From positions 1-6,238 of the forward strand of contig CANQHM010000058.1 in assembly GCA_947623845.1 (NCBI GenBank): DNA of 6,238 nt, given 5' to 3'. Positions 5,325 to 6,238 of this stretch are shown piece by piece; positions within the stretch are counted from its first letter, which is position 1, and each line of letters starts with the position of its first letter. Below the pieces are notes generated by a model that was given only the letters and a program-made list of their open reading frames with translations, was not told where the DNA came from and did not search any database. The translations under genes and the position numbers were made by a program. The stretch comes from an uncultured Bacilli bacterium (GTDB lineage Bacteria > Bacillota_I > Bacilli_A > RF39 > UBA660).

Positions 5325-6191
5325 TTATCGTAAGTTTTTTAGTTCGGTGACAGATAGCCCGGTAACTTTAGATATAGTATCTAAGTCCATATTTAAACTT
5401 AACATGTTCTTAGCTATTTGAAGAGTATTTTGTTCGATGCCAGCTTCTTTCCCTGATTCATATCCATCTTCCTTGGCATCTTCTAATTCCGTATTGTGTT
5501 CTAACTCTTGTCTTGTTAGTTCACAGTAGATGGCAATCTCTTCTTCATCTTCATTAAACTTCTCTACTTGCTCTTTTAACTTATCTTTTAGTTCTTTTTT
5601 CATTTCTATTCCCTTTAAACTTTCTAAGAACTCTTTTAATGTACTTGCTAATATTAAAGTACACCATTTGTCAATTCTATCTCTATTATAAGCCTTACCT
5701 TTTATTAAATCAACCATTATTATACTTAAATAATCGATGATATCCATAGTGAACTCTAAGTTTCGATAGTTAACTAAGTAGAAAGGTTCCACGGTATATC
5801 TTAAGTTTCCTCCTCTATTTAAATTTATTTGAATACTATTACCCACATTATTATAACTTTTTTTAATCTTTTTTAATTGGGTAGCATGAACAGCACTTAA
5901 GTATACTAAGTTTCTTCTCTTTAGACCTTCTCTAAAACTATTATTTAATTCTAGGTTAATTAGATTTTTATCAATTTGGGCGACGATATCTACTTGTTTT
6001 TGAGCATTGTTTTTATTAACGGTTGGTAAGTTTCGATGCTTTAATAAGACTTTGTTTCTTAAAAAACCTCTTTCATAACCAAAGACATCTTCTAGTAATG
6101 CTTCTAGAATTTCGATATTATCTTCATTACCAAAGATCCTTGTAAATAAGGGGTCATAAGATAACGGCATAAAGACATTAGTTTTAGTCAT
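5325..6191 (-). CDS. Rpn family recombination-promoting nuclease / PD-(D/E)XK transposase-like protein
   Basis: Proteins of this family (Rpn/YhgA-like, 'PDDEXK nuclease family transposase') are predicted DNA endonucleases. E. coli RpnA stimulates RecA-independent recombination, and some members act in phage defence. With the preferred start the protein has 288 residues. The N-terminal SYDPLFTRIFGNEDN is the typical family opening. It is followed by the nuclease core KQVDIVAQIDKN...INLELNN, where the Asp of VDIVAQ and the Glu of LELNN are the likely metal ligands. The family usually has E-x-Q and here it is E-x-N. The C-terminal third holds a Glu/Lys-rich coiled coil and the usual tail GYESGKEAGIEQ plus DLDTISKVTGLSVTELKNL. 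Only the ATG at 6191 makes sense as start: the in-frame GTG at 6203 lies inside the Shine-Dalgarno sequence. The reading frame is intact and base composition resembles its neighbours. No terminal inverted repeats, IS features or convincing terminator are visible. The substrate is unknown. Confidence 0.85.
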   Translation of the reverse strand: MTKTNVFMPLSYDPLFTRIFGNEDNIEILEALLEDVFGYERGFLRNKVLLKHRNLPTVNKNNAQKQVDIVAQIDKNLINLELNNSFREGLKRRNLVYLSAVHATQLKKIKKSYNNVGNSIQINLNRGGNLRYTVEPFYLVNYRNLEFTMDIIDYLSIIMVDLIKGKAYNRDRIDKWCTLILASTLKEFLESLKGIEMKKELKDKLKEQVEKFNEDEEEIAIYCELTRQELEHNTELEDAKEDGYESGKEAGIEQNTLQIAKNMLSLNMDLDTISKVTGLSVTELKNLR

Positions 6192-6200
6192 ATTGTAATT

Positions 6201-6209
6201 CACCTCCTT
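6201..6209 (-). promoter_or_regulatory. Perfect Shine-Dalgarno sequence of the Rpn-family gene
   Basis: The minus strand reads AAGGAGGTG, the full anti-Shine-Dalgarno complement, with 9 nt between it and the ATG at 6191. The in-frame GTG at 6203-6201 forms the end of this motif, so it cannot be the start codon. Upstream sequence to the window edge (6210-6238) shows no clear promoter. Confidence 0.75.
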
Positions 6210-6238
6210 CTATTTTTGGGGACGTAAATCACAATACA

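Noticed and set aside
6192..6203. GTG start at 6203 for the Rpn-family gene
   Set aside because: The GTG is the end of the AAGGAGGTG Shine-Dalgarno sequence itself. The ATG at 6191 is correctly spaced from it.
1..6238. CRISPR arrays, tRNA or rRNA genes, insertion sequence ends
   Set aside because: I found no regularly spaced repeats, no cloverleaf or rRNA-like segments, and no terminal inverted repeats with flanking duplications. The non-coding space is too small for most of these.

Overview
The window comes from an AT-rich, low-GC Gram-positive-type bacterium (Bacilli/Firmicutes or a Mollicutes-like relative with standard stop codons). The evidence is AAGGAGG-type ribosome binding sites, strong A/T bias in third codon positions, a Firmicutes-type NusA without the C-terminal acidic repeats, and the Bacillus-like gene order of the nusA-infB operon. 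infB ends in TGA at the place expected for its family and every Trp codon I checked is TGG. This argues for code 11 and against Mycoplasma/Spiroplasma proper. I cannot assign a genus.

Layout. (1) 1-238, plus strand: a consensus -10 box followed by a 62-residue small protein. Its C-terminal half resembles the toxin-binding tail of RelB/DinJ-type antitoxins, but it lacks the ribbon-helix-helix domain and has no toxin gene downstream. (2) 235-5171, minus strand: a tightly packed core operon, transcribed rimP - nusA - ylxR/rnpM - infB - rbfA - truB. Every junction is an overlap or a gap of no more than 17 nt. (3) 5172-5324: the operon control region, with an extended -10 promoter, an imperfect dyad over the -35 box, and a terminator-like hairpin in the short leader. 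(4) 5325-6191, minus strand: a Rpn/PDDEXK-type nuclease-transposase family protein with a perfect Shine-Dalgarno sequence.

How the genes work together. The operon joins transcription elongation and termination (NusA), initiation of translation (IF2), 30S subunit maturation (RimP, RbfA), tRNA pseudouridine-55 synthesis (TruB) and YlxR/RnpM, an RNA-binding protein linked to RNase P. Compared with the Bacillus subtilis operon, ylxQ (between ylxR and infB) and ylxP (between infB and rbfA) are missing, and RimP has lost its whole C-terminal SH3-like domain. The leader hairpin upstream of rimP is a candidate for NusA autoregulation by attenuation.

Most of the window is ordinary conserved housekeeping sequence. 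The points worth following up are the half-length RimP, the leader attenuator, the orphan antitoxin-like protein whose stop codon interlocks with that of truB, and the Rpn-family gene directly upstream of the operon. I see no evidence for an entirely new multi-gene system.
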